From Mycobacterium sp. AZCC_0083 (GTDB lineage: Bacteria; Actinomycetota; Actinomycetes; Mycobacteriales; Mycobacteriaceae), in assembly GCF_014202335.1 (NCBI RefSeq), contig NZ_JACHGP010000027.1:1-64000 (forward strand): a DNA stretch of 64,000 nt, given 5' to 3'. The notes under the pieces are model-generated. The model was not told the origin of the DNA and did not search any database. It worked only from the letters and a program-made list of their open reading frames with translations. The position numbers and the translations under genes were made by a program. Below, in pieces: positions 1 to 8,699 of this stretch (positions are counted from its first letter, which is position 1; each line of letters starts with the position of its first letter).

Positions 1-156
1 CCGCTATACCAGCGCAGACCCCGTCCGCAACCGCAACCGGCGCGCACAATTTTCGATCACCACGGTGGAGAGCGAAGCGCCCCAGAGAAGCTAATTTCTC
101 GTATCCGAGACCGCCGCCGACTCTTTGAGGAAACACCAGAGGTCGGGAGATCAGGC

Positions 157-456
157 GTGTCGAGTACTTCGCCCGCGGTCAGCCGCGCGTTGGATGTGTT
201 GCTGTATCTAGTCAGCCGTTCAGTCCCCGCGCCGGGTGCGGCCATCGCTCGCGACCTCAACATGCCGCGGTCGTCGACCTATCATTTGCTCGACGTGTTG
301 ATTGCCCGAGGCTTCGTCGTGCACTTCGCCAACAACCGCACCGGAGCCCTCGGCCTAGCCGGCCACACCTGGTGCGACCGGCCCGCAGTCGATCAAGGCG
401 ACAACCGCTACCTCATCGGCGACGCCGTCGCCGCCCCAGGTCTGCTAGCGGCATAG
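157..456 (+). pseudogene. IclR-family regulator, N-terminal remnant
   Basis: The first ~65 codons encode a recognisable IclR winged-helix DNA-binding domain: SPAVSRALDVLLYL, then AAIARDLNMPRSSTYHLLDVL, then a wing region at GFVVHF. A full IclR regulator is about 250 residues with a C-terminal ligand-binding domain. Here the reading frame loses family similarity after about residue 65 and stops at 99 residues, and nothing like the effector domain follows. Its 3' end runs into the 3' end of the opposing gene, which is also truncated, so a deletion that removed both C-termini is the simplest explanation. The GTG start is chosen because it begins the IclR-like segment. It may still be expressed as a lone HTH protein, but I read it as a remnant. 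Confidence 0.6.
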
Positions 457-902
457 AGGAACTTGGTGAAGAACGACGCTCCGAGGTGTTTGAGGTTCTG
501 CGATTGCCCCCGCAGCATCGAGGTGTAGGCCTCGACGGCGTTGCCGCTCCGCAGCGTCTCGGCCACCGCGTGCAGGGAGTCGTCGAAACGCTGAGCATCC
601 TTGTACCGGAACACCCGTGCTCGGCGCCCGACGAGGAACGCCGAGTTGCCGGTACCCCAGACGTAACCGGCCAGTAGTGCTTGCGGCAGCCCGCGATCGG
701 TCGCGGCTGCGAGCAGGTCTTCCCGGGCAATCCGGTGGTAGCCGCGCTCCTGTGCGGGCAGCTGTTCGAGGAAGCCGCCCCATCCCTCCGGCGCCCTGGG
801 CGTCCACCAGGACGGGCGGAACCGGAAGCCGTGGGAGAGCACCCCATCGTCGTCTAGGTACTCCACGACTGCGGACGCTACGTGACACCTATCCCGTCGC
901 AT
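408..902 (-). CDS. OGG-fold (8-oxoguanine glycosylase-like) protein, C-terminally truncated
   Basis: The 164-residue product carries the hallmarks of the actinobacterial OGG-fold family: a central GNSAFLVGRR segment, a helical middle part, and the conserved block LGASFFTKFLY near the end. In complete homologues the sequence continues after this block into a helix-hairpin-helix region with the conserved Asp. Here it changes abruptly into RPGAATASPMR, which is antisense to the IclR remnant, so the C-terminal part appears lost. The start overlaps the end of the upstream glycosylase-like gene by 14 nt, suggesting co-transcription. The family assignment is from memory of its motifs, and activity of this shortened copy is doubtful. 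Confidence 0.55.
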   Translation of the reverse strand: MRRDRCHVASAVVEYLDDDGVLSHGFRFRPSWWTPRAPEGWGGFLEQLPAQERGYHRIAREDLLAAATDRGLPQALLAGYVWGTGNSAFLVGRRARVFRYKDAQRFDDSLHAVAETLRSGNAVEAYTSMLRGQSQNLKHLGASFFTKFLYAASRPGAATASPMR

Positions 903-1533
903 CCTCGCCTCCGCGGTCGAAGCTCCACCGGATGGCCGCGGACAGAGTCGACACGTACTCGGCTTCGAGCTCGTCGTCGTGCTGGCGATGGATCCACGAC
1001 GGGTGCTTCGCGTGGAAGATGTACGGGACTCCCTTCGAAAGTCGTCCGTGCGGAATCTCGAAGTTCGGCTTTGAGACCCGCGCCCGCGGATACAAGAACT
1101 TCAGCACCCGTTCGGCGTCGCGACCCAGCGTGATCACCAACCGCGGTCGGACGATCTCGAGTTCGCGGTGCAGGTACTGGGAACAGTTGACGATCTCGTG
1201 CTCATGCGACGGTCGGTTCCTCGGCGGATGGCAGTGCACCGCGTTGCTGATGAAGATGTCCTTCTTCTCGTAGCCCGCACCCTCGATGCTCTCGTCGATC
1301 AACTCGCCACTACCGCCGGTGAACGGGATCTGGCTCTCCATGCACTTCTCGCACAAGCTCTGCCCGATGAGCGCCACCGGCGAGCTCAAGCTCCCGTAGC
1401 CGGGTGCAGACACGGTGACGGGCGCGATGTTCATCCCCTCGCAGCGCCGGCAGCCGGCGATCTCGCTGTCGAGAGCGATCTTGCGCAGCCGCCGCGAGGC
1501 AGACGTGTCATCCTCCGCCACGTTCGGACTCAC
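889..1533 (-). CDS. Uracil-DNA glycosylase superfamily protein with Fe-S cysteines
   Basis: The 214-residue protein resembles family 4/5-type uracil-DNA glycosylases, which remove uracil from DNA and start base excision repair. Visible features are a CRRC pair (Cys28, Cys31) plus Cys101 and Cys117, which fit the four ligands of a 4Fe-4S cluster; the IGQSLCEKC segment at the position of the active-site GEAPG-like motif; PFTGGSGELID, equivalent to the family PF.G..G..LD block; and a late HPSW segment (177-180) in place of the usual HPS motif. Two extra cysteines (61, 64) sit in the active-site loop, which is unusual. It starts with GTG and overlaps the downstream OGG-fold gene, so the two glycosylase-like genes probably form one operon. 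Substrate is not predictable. Confidence 0.7.
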   Translation of the reverse strand: MSPNVAEDDTSASRRLRKIALDSEIAGCRRCEGMNIAPVTVSAPGYGSLSSPVALIGQSLCEKCMESQIPFTGGSGELIDESIEGAGYEKKDIFISNAVHCHPPRNRPSHEHEIVNCSQYLHRELEIVRPRLVITLGRDAERVLKFLYPRARVSKPNFEIPHGRLSKGVPYIFHAKHPSWIHRQHDDELEAEYVSTLSAAIRWSFDRGGEDATG

Positions 1534-1800
1534 GGGTGGAGTGTAGATAGATAGTTCGATCCGGGTCGCCGATCATGCTCGGCGGATCTGTCGGCGCGCA
1601 TGCACAAACTTGGGGGTGCCGTGCCGACGCCGGGACCGGCGCCCCGCCGCGGTCAGCCACGCCGAGCTACGCCATGCAGCCCCGCGAGGCACAACGGTCT
1701 CACACCTCTGCCAGGGCTACCGTGCGACGACCGAAAAGGGATCTGACGACGAAAGTCCCCCAACCCTCATTGCCAAGGCGCTCGACGGAGAGCACCCCTC
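1534..1800. other. Intergenic stretch without a recognisable gene
   Basis: Between the glycosylase-like gene and the tRNA-Leu terminator I see no coding sequence with family similarity. Open frames exist on the plus strand, but they are rich in Arg, Pro and Ala and typical of chance frames in high-GC DNA. The left part probably holds the promoter of the minus-strand glycosylase-like gene. Confidence 0.5.
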
Positions 1801-1843
1801 AAAAAGCTAAGGTCACGACCCATATCTGGTTCGTGACCTTAGC
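1801..1843 (-). terminator. Intrinsic terminator of tRNA-Leu
   Basis: A perfect 13-bp inverted repeat (GCTAAGGTCACGA at 1806-1818 against 1831-1843, 12-nt loop) is followed on the minus strand by TTTTT. It lies 27 nt past the 3' end of tRNA-Leu, in the right orientation to end that transcript. Confidence 0.85.
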
Positions 1844-1870
1844 GCCTGCGGCTCGTGGAACCGCGCATTG

Positions 1871-1953
1871 TGGGCGAAGGGGGACTTGAACCCCCACGTC
1901 CCGAAGGACACTGGCACCTGAAGCCAGCGCGTCTGCCATTCCGCCACTCGCCC
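1871..1953 (-). tRNA. leuT: tRNA-Leu (anticodon CAG)
   Basis: On the minus strand an 83-nt cloverleaf can be drawn. The acceptor arm is GGGCGAG paired with TTCGCCC, the anticodon stem-loop is CTGGC-TTCAGGT-GCCAG with anticodon CAG, the long variable arm is typical of a class II leucine tRNA, and the T arm carries GGTTCAAGTCC. CCA is not encoded. A tRNA-Leu next to fhaA is the arrangement known from M. tuberculosis. A strong hairpin with a T run follows downstream. Confidence 0.95.
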
Positions 1954-2179
1954 CAACAACCGGGGAAGACTATCACGCACACCGGCACACCCCCCAACCG
2001 CGCAGATGGCACCGACCCGAGGCCCGGAGTTGCCCCTGACCTGGCGTGATCGGATTCTCAGAGTTCTGTGTGTCCCGTTGCGACGGCGATGGCCGATACC
2101 ATGAAGGCGACATCGAGGCTTCGCGACACGCATGGCCTCGGACCTGACCGAAACGACGACGATCGAGGTGGGCGGTGAC

Positions 2180-3649
2180 ATGGGTCTTGTCGGCCGCTTC
2201 GAGCGGAAACTGGAGTCGACCGTCGGCGACGCCGTCGCCCGCGTATTCGGCGGAGCGATCGTGCCTCAGGAAGTCGAGGCGATGTTGCAACGCGAAGCGG
2301 AGGCCGGTGCACGCGCAGTCGGCGGCGGGCGCATTTTGGCCCCCAACGACTACGTCATTACCCTCAGTGGGTCCGACCATCAGAAGGTGAGCGCCGACCC
2401 CGACCTCAGATCGACCACTTTTGCCAGATACCTGGAGGGATACATACGTGATCACGGGTGGCAAACGTATGGTGAGGTGGTCGTCAGATTCGAACCGTCA
2501 CAGAACCTGCATACCGGCCAGTTCCGCACACGTGGAGCGGTCAACCCAGATTCCACCAGCGGCGAACCCGCCCAGGACGCACGAGAGCACGCGTACACCG
2601 CAGAACCAGGAGTACTCCCAATGAGCGACAACCCGAGCTACCGCGGCGGCCAGGGACAAGGGCAGCCCGGCGACGAGTACTACGACTACGGACGCCAAGG
2701 TGAAGACCCGCGCGGACAGTACCCGCCCGAGCAGGGCGGCCACCCGCCGCAGGGCGCTCCGGCCCCCGGTTACCCGCCCCGGCAGCCACCGCCGCCCCCG
2801 GCGGGATACGACCAGGGTGGTTACCCGCCCGAACAAGGCGGCTACCCCCCGCAGGGCTACCCGCCGCCGTCCTATGACCAGGGCCCGCCCGCGGGCTACG
2901 GTCCGCCTCCTGCCGCTGGCTACGATCAGCGCCCACCAGCGCCGGGCGGCTACCCGCCGCCCCCTCCCGCCCCTGCTCCGGGTGGCTACGGCCAGCCCGC
3001 AGGTGAGTACGACTACGGCCGCCCGCCGGCCGCTCCGCCGCGCCACGAGGACTACGGCCGACCGGAGCCTCGCCCGGCCTACCCAGACCAGGGCGGCTAC
3101 CCCGAACAGGGCGGCTACCCGGCCGAGCAGGGCGGTTACCCCGCCGAGCAAGGCGGCTACCCGGAACAGGGTGGCTACCCCGAGCAAGCCGGCTACGGCG
3201 CCCAGGCCTACGGACGCCAGGACTACGCGCAGCCCGCAGGCTACGACTACGGCCAGCCGCCAGCCGGTTACGCCGAGGGCGGCTACGGCCAGCCCGGGTA
3301 CGACTACGGCCAGCAGCCCGGACAGCCTGCCGGATACGGCGGCGCGGGCTACGGCGCCGCTGGCGCGAACGTGACCCTGCAACTGGACGACGGCAGTGGC
3401 CGGACCTACCAGTTGCGCGAGGGCGCCAACGTCATCGGGCGCGGCCAGGACGCCCAGTTCCGGCTCCCGGACACCGGTGTCTCACGCCGGCATCTGGAGG
3501 TCCGCTGGGACGGCCAGGTCGCACTGCTGTCGGACCTGAACTCGACGAACGGCACCACGGTCAACAATGCCCCCGTGCAGGAATGGCAGCTGGCCGATGG
3601 CGACGTCATCCGGCTGGGCCACTCCGAGATCATCGTCCGCGTTCACTGA
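2180..3649 (+). CDS. fhaA: FhaA, FHA-domain signalling protein
   Basis: FhaA (489 residues) is a cytoplasmic phosphothreonine reader. In mycobacteria it is a PknB substrate and binds the phosphorylated pseudokinase domain of the MurJ protein and phosphorylated CwlM. The N-terminal ~115 residues form the conserved FhaA domain (VGRFERKLESTVGDAVARVFGG). A long Pro/Gly/Tyr/Gln linker with many GGYPEQ- and GGYPPQ-type units spans roughly residues 165-395. A C-terminal FHA domain shows GRGQDAQF, SRRH and NSTNGT, the phosphopeptide-binding signature. I chose the ATG at 2180, since it matches the start of homologues and follows a purine-rich GAGGTGGGCGG. An in-frame ATG 48 nt upstream has no family support. 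It heads the signalling gene cluster. Confidence 0.95.
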   Translation: MGLVGRFERKLESTVGDAVARVFGGAIVPQEVEAMLQREAEAGARAVGGGRILAPNDYVITLSGSDHQKVSADPDLRSTTFARYLEGYIRDHGWQTYGEVVVRFEPSQNLHTGQFRTRGAVNPDSTSGEPAQDAREHAYTAEPGVLPMSDNPSYRGGQGQGQPGDEYYDYGRQGEDPRGQYPPEQGGHPPQGAPAPGYPPRQPPPPPAGYDQGGYPPEQGGYPPQGYPPPSYDQGPPAGYGPPPAAGYDQRPPAPGGYPPPPPAPAPGGYGQPAGEYDYGRPPAAPPRHEDYGRPEPRPAYPDQGGYPEQGGYPAEQGGYPAEQGGYPEQGGYPEQAGYGAQAYGRQDYAQPAGYDYGQPPAGYAEGGYGQPGYDYGQQPGQPAGYGGAGYGAAGANVTLQLDDGSGRTYQLREGANVIGRGQDAQFRLPDTGVSRRHLEVRWDGQVALLSDLNSTNGTTVNNAPVQEWQLADGDVIRLGHSEIIVRVH

Positions 3650-3800
3650 CGGCTCTGGCAGGTCACTGGCTGGGTGAAAGCTGTTCGCTTCGCCCGCACG
3701 CCTATCACCGCCCAAGTATCGTGACGTTGCCGAATGCAGCCGAACGCGTTCGGAGGGCGCCAGGGCTACGGCTGTGGGACGGTGAAGGAGAGGACGTCAG

Positions 3801-4268
3801 ATGCAGGGGCTAGTTCTGCAGCTGACGCGTGTCGGATTCCTGTTGCTGTTGTGGCTTTTCATCTGGTCGGTACTGCGGATCCTGCGCACCGACCTGTACG
3901 CCCCGACCGGCGCCGTCATGGTGAAACGCGGGCTGGCGTTGAGGGGCACCCTGCTGCCGAATCGGAACCGCAGGCACATCGCCCGCCAACTCGTCGTCAC
4001 CGAGGGCGCGCTCTCTGGCACCCGGATCACGCTGGGTGCCCAGCCCGTGCTGATCGGCCGGGCCGACGACTCGACTCTGGTCCTCACCGACGATTACGCC
4101 TCGACACGGCACGCCCGCCTGTCGCAGCGAGGCGCCGAATGGTACGTCGAAGACCTAGGATCGACCAACGGTACATACCTCGACAGGGCGAAGGTGACGA
4201 CGGCGGTTAGGGTTCCGATGGGCACGCCAGTGCGAATCGGCAAGACGGTAATCGAGTTGCGTCCATGA
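3801..4268 (+). CDS. fhaB: FhaB (FipA), membrane-anchored FHA protein
   Basis: The 155-residue protein has one N-terminal transmembrane helix (about residues 6-26, VGFLLLLWLFIWSVL) and a C-terminal FHA domain with the motif set GRADDS, STRH and GSTNGT. The homologue, FipA in M. tuberculosis, binds phosphorylated FtsZ and FtsQ and links kinase signalling to septation. It is the first gene of the fhaB-pstP-rodA-pbpA-pknA-pknB operon, and its stop codon overlaps the pstP start as ATGA, which points to translational coupling. The FHA core binding residues are intact. Confidence 0.94.
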   Translation: MQGLVLQLTRVGFLLLLWLFIWSVLRILRTDLYAPTGAVMVKRGLALRGTLLPNRNRRHIARQLVVTEGALSGTRITLGAQPVLIGRADDSTLVLTDDYASTRHARLSQRGAEWYVEDLGSTNGTYLDRAKVTTAVRVPMGTPVRIGKTVIELRP

Positions 4269-5812
4269 CTCTCGTTCTCCGCTACGCGGCGCGCAGCGAC
4301 CGCGGTCTGGTTCGCGCCAACAACGAAGACTCGGTGTACGCCGGTGCGCGTCTGCTCGCCCTTGCCGACGGCATGGGCGGCCACGCCGCGGGCGAGGTGG
4401 CCTCCCAGTTGGTGATCGCCGCCCTCGCGCACCTCGACGACGACGAGCCGGGCGGTGACCTGCTCAGCCAGCTCAACGAGGCCGTGCACGAGGGCAACGC
4501 CGCGATCGCCGCCCACGTCGAGGCGGATCCCGACTTGGAGGGCATGGGCACGACGCTCACCGCAATCCTGTTCGCGGGCAACAAACTTGGCCTCGTCCAC
4601 ATCGGCGACTCCCGTGGCTATCTGCTCCGCGACGGCGAGCTCGGCCAGATCACCAAGGACGACACCTTCGTCCAGACTCTGGTGGACGAGGGCCGCATCA
4701 CCGCCGAGGAGGCGCACAGTCACCCGCAGCGTTCGCTGATCATGCGGGCGCTCACCGGACACGAGGTGGAGCCGACGCTGATCGTGCGCGAGGCCCGCAC
4801 CGGCGACCGCTACCTGCTGTGCTCCGACGGGCTGTCCGACCCGGTCAGCCACGACACCATCCTGGAAGCGCTACAGATCCCCGATGTGGCCCAAAGTGCC
4901 GACCGGCTCATCGAATTGGCGCTGCGCGGCGGCGGGCCGGACAACGTCACCGTCGTCGTGGCGGACGTCGTCGACTACGGCTACGGCCAGACCCAGCCCA
5001 TCCTGGCAGGCGCCGTCTCCGGCGACGACGACCAGACCGCCCCGCCAAACACCGCGGCGGGCCGGGCCTCGGCCTTCAACCCGCGCCGCAACGCGGCTGG
5101 CCCACCGAAACGGCCTTCGACCGAACCGGAACCGCCGCCGCGGAAACCCCGGTCACGGCGCAGGATGGCCTACGCGGCCGTCCTGCTGGTGTTTCTGGTG
5201 GTCGCCGGGCTCGCCGTCGGCCGGTTCATGGTTCAAAGCAACTACTACGTCGCCGAGCACGACGGCGCGGTCTACATCATGCGTGGCGTGCAGGGCTCCT
5301 TTCTCGGAATGCCTCTGCAGCAGCCGTTTCGCATCGCCTGTCTCGACTCTCGCAACGACCTGAAGGTCATCGGCATCGACGACCCCCGCACCGGCTGCCA
5401 ATTGCTCAAGGTCGGCGACCTGCGGGAGTCCGAGCGCGCGCAGGTCACGGCTGGCCTCCCCACCGGCAGCGTCGACGACGCCATCCGTCAGCTCAACGAA
5501 CTCGGCCAGACCTCGCTGCTGCCGGTCTGCGCGCCCCCCAAGCCGACGACGACCACGAACGAGAAGCCCCCGCCGACGTCCGCTCCACCGGCATCGTCTA
5601 CACAACCCTCTGCAGGCGCACCGCCCGTTCCGACGCCGCCACCGCCTGGACCGGACCAGTCGCCGACGGCCGAGGTTCCCACCACCGTGACCGCTCCCGC
5701 GCCGCCGGGACCACCGCCCGCACCGCAGCCACCGCCGACGCCGTCGCCGACCGTGACGGCGCTGCCTCCCCCACCGCAGGAGCCGGGCACCACCTGCCGG
5801 GCTGCGTCATGA
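4265..5812 (+). CDS. pstP: PstP, PP2C-type Ser/Thr protein phosphatase
   Basis: PstP (515 residues) removes phosphates from PknA, PknB and their substrates. The N-terminal PP2C domain (about 1-240) contains the metal-binding motifs ADGMGGHAAGE, GDSRGYLL, SDGLSDPV and GGPDNVTVVV. A basic juxtamembrane stretch and a single transmembrane helix (about 303-325, AYAAVLLVFLVVAGLAVG) follow, then an extracytoplasmic domain and a very proline-rich tail. It overlaps fhaB and rodA by 4 nt each. As the single phosphatase encoded with its opposing kinases, it probably sets the balance of the pathway. Confidence 0.96.
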   Translation: MTLVLRYAARSDRGLVRANNEDSVYAGARLLALADGMGGHAAGEVASQLVIAALAHLDDDEPGGDLLSQLNEAVHEGNAAIAAHVEADPDLEGMGTTLTAILFAGNKLGLVHIGDSRGYLLRDGELGQITKDDTFVQTLVDEGRITAEEAHSHPQRSLIMRALTGHEVEPTLIVREARTGDRYLLCSDGLSDPVSHDTILEALQIPDVAQSADRLIELALRGGGPDNVTVVVADVVDYGYGQTQPILAGAVSGDDDQTAPPNTAAGRASAFNPRRNAAGPPKRPSTEPEPPPRKPRSRRRMAYAAVLLVFLVVAGLAVGRFMVQSNYYVAEHDGAVYIMRGVQGSFLGMPLQQPFRIACLDSRNDLKVIGIDDPRTGCQLLKVGDLRESERAQVTAGLPTGSVDDAIRQLNELGQTSLLPVCAPPKPTTTTNEKPPPTSAPPASSTQPSAGAPPVPTPPPPGPDQSPTAEVPTTVTAPAPPGPPPAPQPPPTPSPTVTALPPPPQEPGTTCRAAS

Positions 5813-7227
5813 CGACCACCCAACCGCAGGCCCCGGTGTCCGTCGTGCCGCCAATGCCCAACCGGCGCAACGCCGAACTGTTCCTGCTCGGGTTCGCCGC
5901 GCTCATCACGATGGTGGCGCTGCTCATCGTCGAGGCCAATCAGGAGCAGGGCTTGCGCTGGGACCTGGTCCAGTACCTGGTCTTCTACGTCGCACTGTTC
6001 GCGGGTGCACATCTGACGATCCGGCGCTTCGCGCCCTACGCCGATCCGCTGCTTCTTCCGGTCGTCGCGCTGCTGAATGGCCTCGGCCTGGTGATGATTC
6101 ACCGTCTCGACCTCGCCGCAGGCCCCCTCGCCCCTGGCGCGGCCCCCGGGCCGAGCGCCAACCAACAGATGCTGTGGACGCTGGTCGGCGTCGCCGGCTT
6201 CTCGCTCGTCGTGATCTTCCTTCGTGATCACCGGGTCCTGGCCAAGTACGGCTACGTGTGCGGCCTCAGCGGCCTGATCCTGCTGGTCATTCCGGCATTG
6301 CTACCGCGGTCGATGTCCGAGCAGAACGGCGCCAAGATCTGGATTCGCTTGCCCGGCTTCTCGATTCAGCCCGCCGAGTTCTCCAAGATCTTGCTGCTGA
6401 TCTTCTTCGCCGCGGTCCTGGTGGCCAAGCGCGACCTGTTCACCAGCGCAGGCAAGCACGTCTTCGGCCTGGATCTGCCCCGGCCCCGCGACCTGGCGCC
6501 TCTGCTCGCGGCCTGGACCGCATCGGTCGGCGTGATGGTGTTCGAGAAGGACCTCGGCACCTCACTGCTGCTGTACGCGTCCTTCCTGGTGCTGGTCTAC
6601 ATCGCCACGGAGCGGCTCAGTTGGGTCCTGATTGGCTTGACGCTGTTCGCGGCGGGAAGCGTTGCGGCGTACTACGCGTTCGCGCACGTGCAGGTCCGCG
6701 TGCAGACCTGGCTGGACCCGTTCGCCGACCCCGACGGCACCGGCTACCAGATCGTGCAGTCGTTGTTCAGCTTCGCCACCGGCGGCATCTTCGGCACCGG
6801 CCTGGGCAACGGCCAACCCGGCACCGTGCCCGCGGCGTCCACCGACTTCATCATCGCCGCGATCGGCGAGGAACTCGGCCTCGTCGGCGTGGCGGCCGTG
6901 CTGATGCTCTACACGATCGTCATCATCCGCGGCCTGCGCACCGCCATCGCGGTCCGCGACAGCTTCGGCAAGTTGCTCGCCGCGGGCCTTGCCTCGACGC
7001 TGGCGATCCAGCTGTTCATCGTCGTGGGCGGCGTCACCAAGCTGATCCCGCTCACCGGGCTGACCACCCCGTGGATGTCGTACGGGGGCTCGTCGCTGCT
7101 GGCGAACTACGTCCTGCTGGCGATCCTGATCCGCATCTCGGATGCCGCCCGCCGCCCGCTCACCACGAAGGCGCCCAACAGCACGCCGATCGCCGCCGCG
7201 GGCACGGAGGTGATCGCGAAGGTATGA
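5809..7227 (+). CDS. rodA: RodA, SEDS-family peptidoglycan glycosyltransferase
   Basis: The 472-residue polytopic membrane protein belongs to the FtsW/RodA/SpoVE (SEDS) family, which polymerises lipid II into glycan strands. The family hallmarks are visible: GAKIWIRLPGFSIQPAEFSKILL, EKDLGTSLLLYASFLVLVY, a GNGQPGTVPAASTDFIIAAIGEELG loop, and WMSYGGSSLLANYVLLAIL near the C-terminus. It pairs with the transpeptidase gene pbpA immediately downstream; both junctions (pstP-rodA and rodA-pbpA) are ATGA overlaps. A longer in-frame extension upstream is antisense-like sequence within pstP and was ignored. Confidence 0.96.
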   Translation: MTTTQPQAPVSVVPPMPNRRNAELFLLGFAALITMVALLIVEANQEQGLRWDLVQYLVFYVALFAGAHLTIRRFAPYADPLLLPVVALLNGLGLVMIHRLDLAAGPLAPGAAPGPSANQQMLWTLVGVAGFSLVVIFLRDHRVLAKYGYVCGLSGLILLVIPALLPRSMSEQNGAKIWIRLPGFSIQPAEFSKILLLIFFAAVLVAKRDLFTSAGKHVFGLDLPRPRDLAPLLAAWTASVGVMVFEKDLGTSLLLYASFLVLVYIATERLSWVLIGLTLFAAGSVAAYYAFAHVQVRVQTWLDPFADPDGTGYQIVQSLFSFATGGIFGTGLGNGQPGTVPAASTDFIIAAIGEELGLVGVAAVLMLYTIVIIRGLRTAIAVRDSFGKLLAAGLASTLAIQLFIVVGGVTKLIPLTGLTTPWMSYGGSSLLANYVLLAILIRISDAARRPLTTKAPNSTPIAAAGTEVIAKV

Positions 7228-8699
7228 ACACCTCCCTGCGCCGCGTCTCCATCGCGATCATGGCGTTGATCGTGCTGCTGCTGGCCAACGCCACCCTGAC
7301 CCAGGTCTTCACCGCCGACGGCTTGCGCTCCGACCCGCGCAACCAGCGCGTGCTGCTCGACGAGTACTCCCGGCAGCGCGGTCAGATCTCGGCAGGCGGC
7401 CAGCTGCTGGCCTACTCGACGTCCACCGAAGGGCGCTTCCGCTTCCTGCGGGTGTACCCGAATCCGCTGGCCTACGCGCCGGTCACCGGCTTCTACTCAC
7501 TCCGTTACTCCAGCGCCGGCCTCGAACGCGCCGAGGACGCCGTGCTCAACGGCTCCGACGAGCGCCTGTTCGGCAGGCGGCTTGCCGACTTCTTCACCGG
7601 TCGCGATCCGCGGGGCGGCAACGTGGGCACGACGCTCAACCCGCAGGTGCAGCAGGCCGCATGGGACGCCATGGAGCAGGGCTGCAACGGGCCGTGCAAG
7701 GGAGCGGTAGTTGCTCTCGAGCCGTCGACGGGCAAGATCCTGGCGATGGTGTCGACGCCGTCCTACGACCCGAACCTGCTGGCCTCCCACGATGTCGACG
7801 AGCAATCCAAGGCGTGGGAGCAGCTGCGCGACGACCCGAACGCGCCGCTCGTCAACAGAGCCATCTCGGAGACCTATCCCCCTGGCTCGACGTTCAAGGT
7901 GATCACCACTGCCGCCGCGCTGCAGGACGGCGCGACGGTGGACACCCAGCTCACCGCCGCATCGCGAATTGCCTTGCCGGACAGCACCGCAACGCTGGAG
8001 AACTACGGCGGATCGAGCTGCGGCGGCGCTCCGACCGCGTCGCTGCGGGAGGCCTTCGCGAAGTCGTGCAACACCTCCTTCGTCCAGCTCGGCATCAACA
8101 CGGGAACCGACGCGCTGCGGGGCGCGGCGCGGGCATTCGGTCTGGACTCCTCTCCCCTGCCGATTCCCCTTCAGGTCGCCGAGTCGACCGTCGGTCCGAT
8201 CAGCGACCAGGCCGCGCTCGGAATGTCGAGCATCGGGCAGAAGGACGTCGCGGTGACCCCGTTGCAGAACGCCGTGGTGGCCGCCACGATCGCCAACGAC
8301 GGGGTCAGGATGGCGCCGTATCTGGTCGATGACCTGAAGGGTCCCGACCTCGCCAACCTCAGCACCACCGCTCCTCGGGAAGTCCGCCGGGCAGTGTCCT
8401 CTCAGGTCGCTACTACACTTACGGACCTGATGATTGGCGCCGAGCAGGCGACTCAGCAGAAGGGAGCCATCGCCGGCGTGCAGATCGCTTCCAAGACGGG
8501 TACGGCCGAACACGGCACCGACCCGCGCAACACACCGCCCCACGCCTGGTACATCGCCTTTGCGCCGGCCAAGGCCCCCAAGGTCGCCGTCGCGGTTCTC
8601 GTGGAGAATGGTGGCGACAGGTTGTCCGCCACCGGGGGTGCGCTGGCCGCGCCGATCGGCCGCGCCACCATCGCCGCTGCGCTTCGGGAGGGATCATGA
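7224..8699 (+). CDS. pbpA: PbpA, class B penicillin-binding protein
   Basis: PbpA (491 residues, the usual mycobacterial length) is the transpeptidase partner of RodA and is required for normal cell elongation and division. An uncleaved N-terminal signal anchor (about 8-28, SIAIMALIVLLLANATLTQVF) is followed by a dimerisation region. The transpeptidase domain has the active-site SXXK (PPGSTFKVI), the SXN motif (SCNTSF) and KTG (SKTGTAEHG). The start ATG overlaps the rodA stop and the stop overlaps the pknA start. In mycobacteria PbpA is a PknB substrate, fitting its place in the operon. Confidence 0.96.
   Translation: MNTSLRRVSIAIMALIVLLLANATLTQVFTADGLRSDPRNQRVLLDEYSRQRGQISAGGQLLAYSTSTEGRFRFLRVYPNPLAYAPVTGFYSLRYSSAGLERAEDAVLNGSDERLFGRRLADFFTGRDPRGGNVGTTLNPQVQQAAWDAMEQGCNGPCKGAVVALEPSTGKILAMVSTPSYDPNLLASHDVDEQSKAWEQLRDDPNAPLVNRAISETYPPGSTFKVITTAAALQDGATVDTQLTAASRIALPDSTATLENYGGSSCGGAPTASLREAFAKSCNTSFVQLGINTGTDALRGAARAFGLDSSPLPIPLQVAESTVGPISDQAALGMSSIGQKDVAVTPLQNAVVAATIANDGVRMAPYLVDDLKGPDLANLSTTAPREVRRAVSSQVATTLTDLMIGAEQATQQKGAIAGVQIASKTGTAEHGTDPRNTPPHAWYIAFAPAKAPKVAVAVLVENGGDRLSATGGALAAPIGRATIAAALREGS

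Noticed and set aside
1575..1889. Plus-strand frame between the glycosylase gene and tRNA-Leu
   Set aside because: It runs across the tRNA-Leu terminator and has no recognisable domain or good start signal.
2740..3370. Repetitive stretch as a CRISPR array
   Set aside because: The repeats are short, in frame, and encode the FhaA linker; there are no spacers of uniform length and no cas genes.
4819..5808. Upstream in-frame extension of rodA
   Set aside because: It overlaps pstP in another frame, is Arg/His-rich like chance frames in GC-rich DNA, and RodA homologues start at MTTTQPQAPV.
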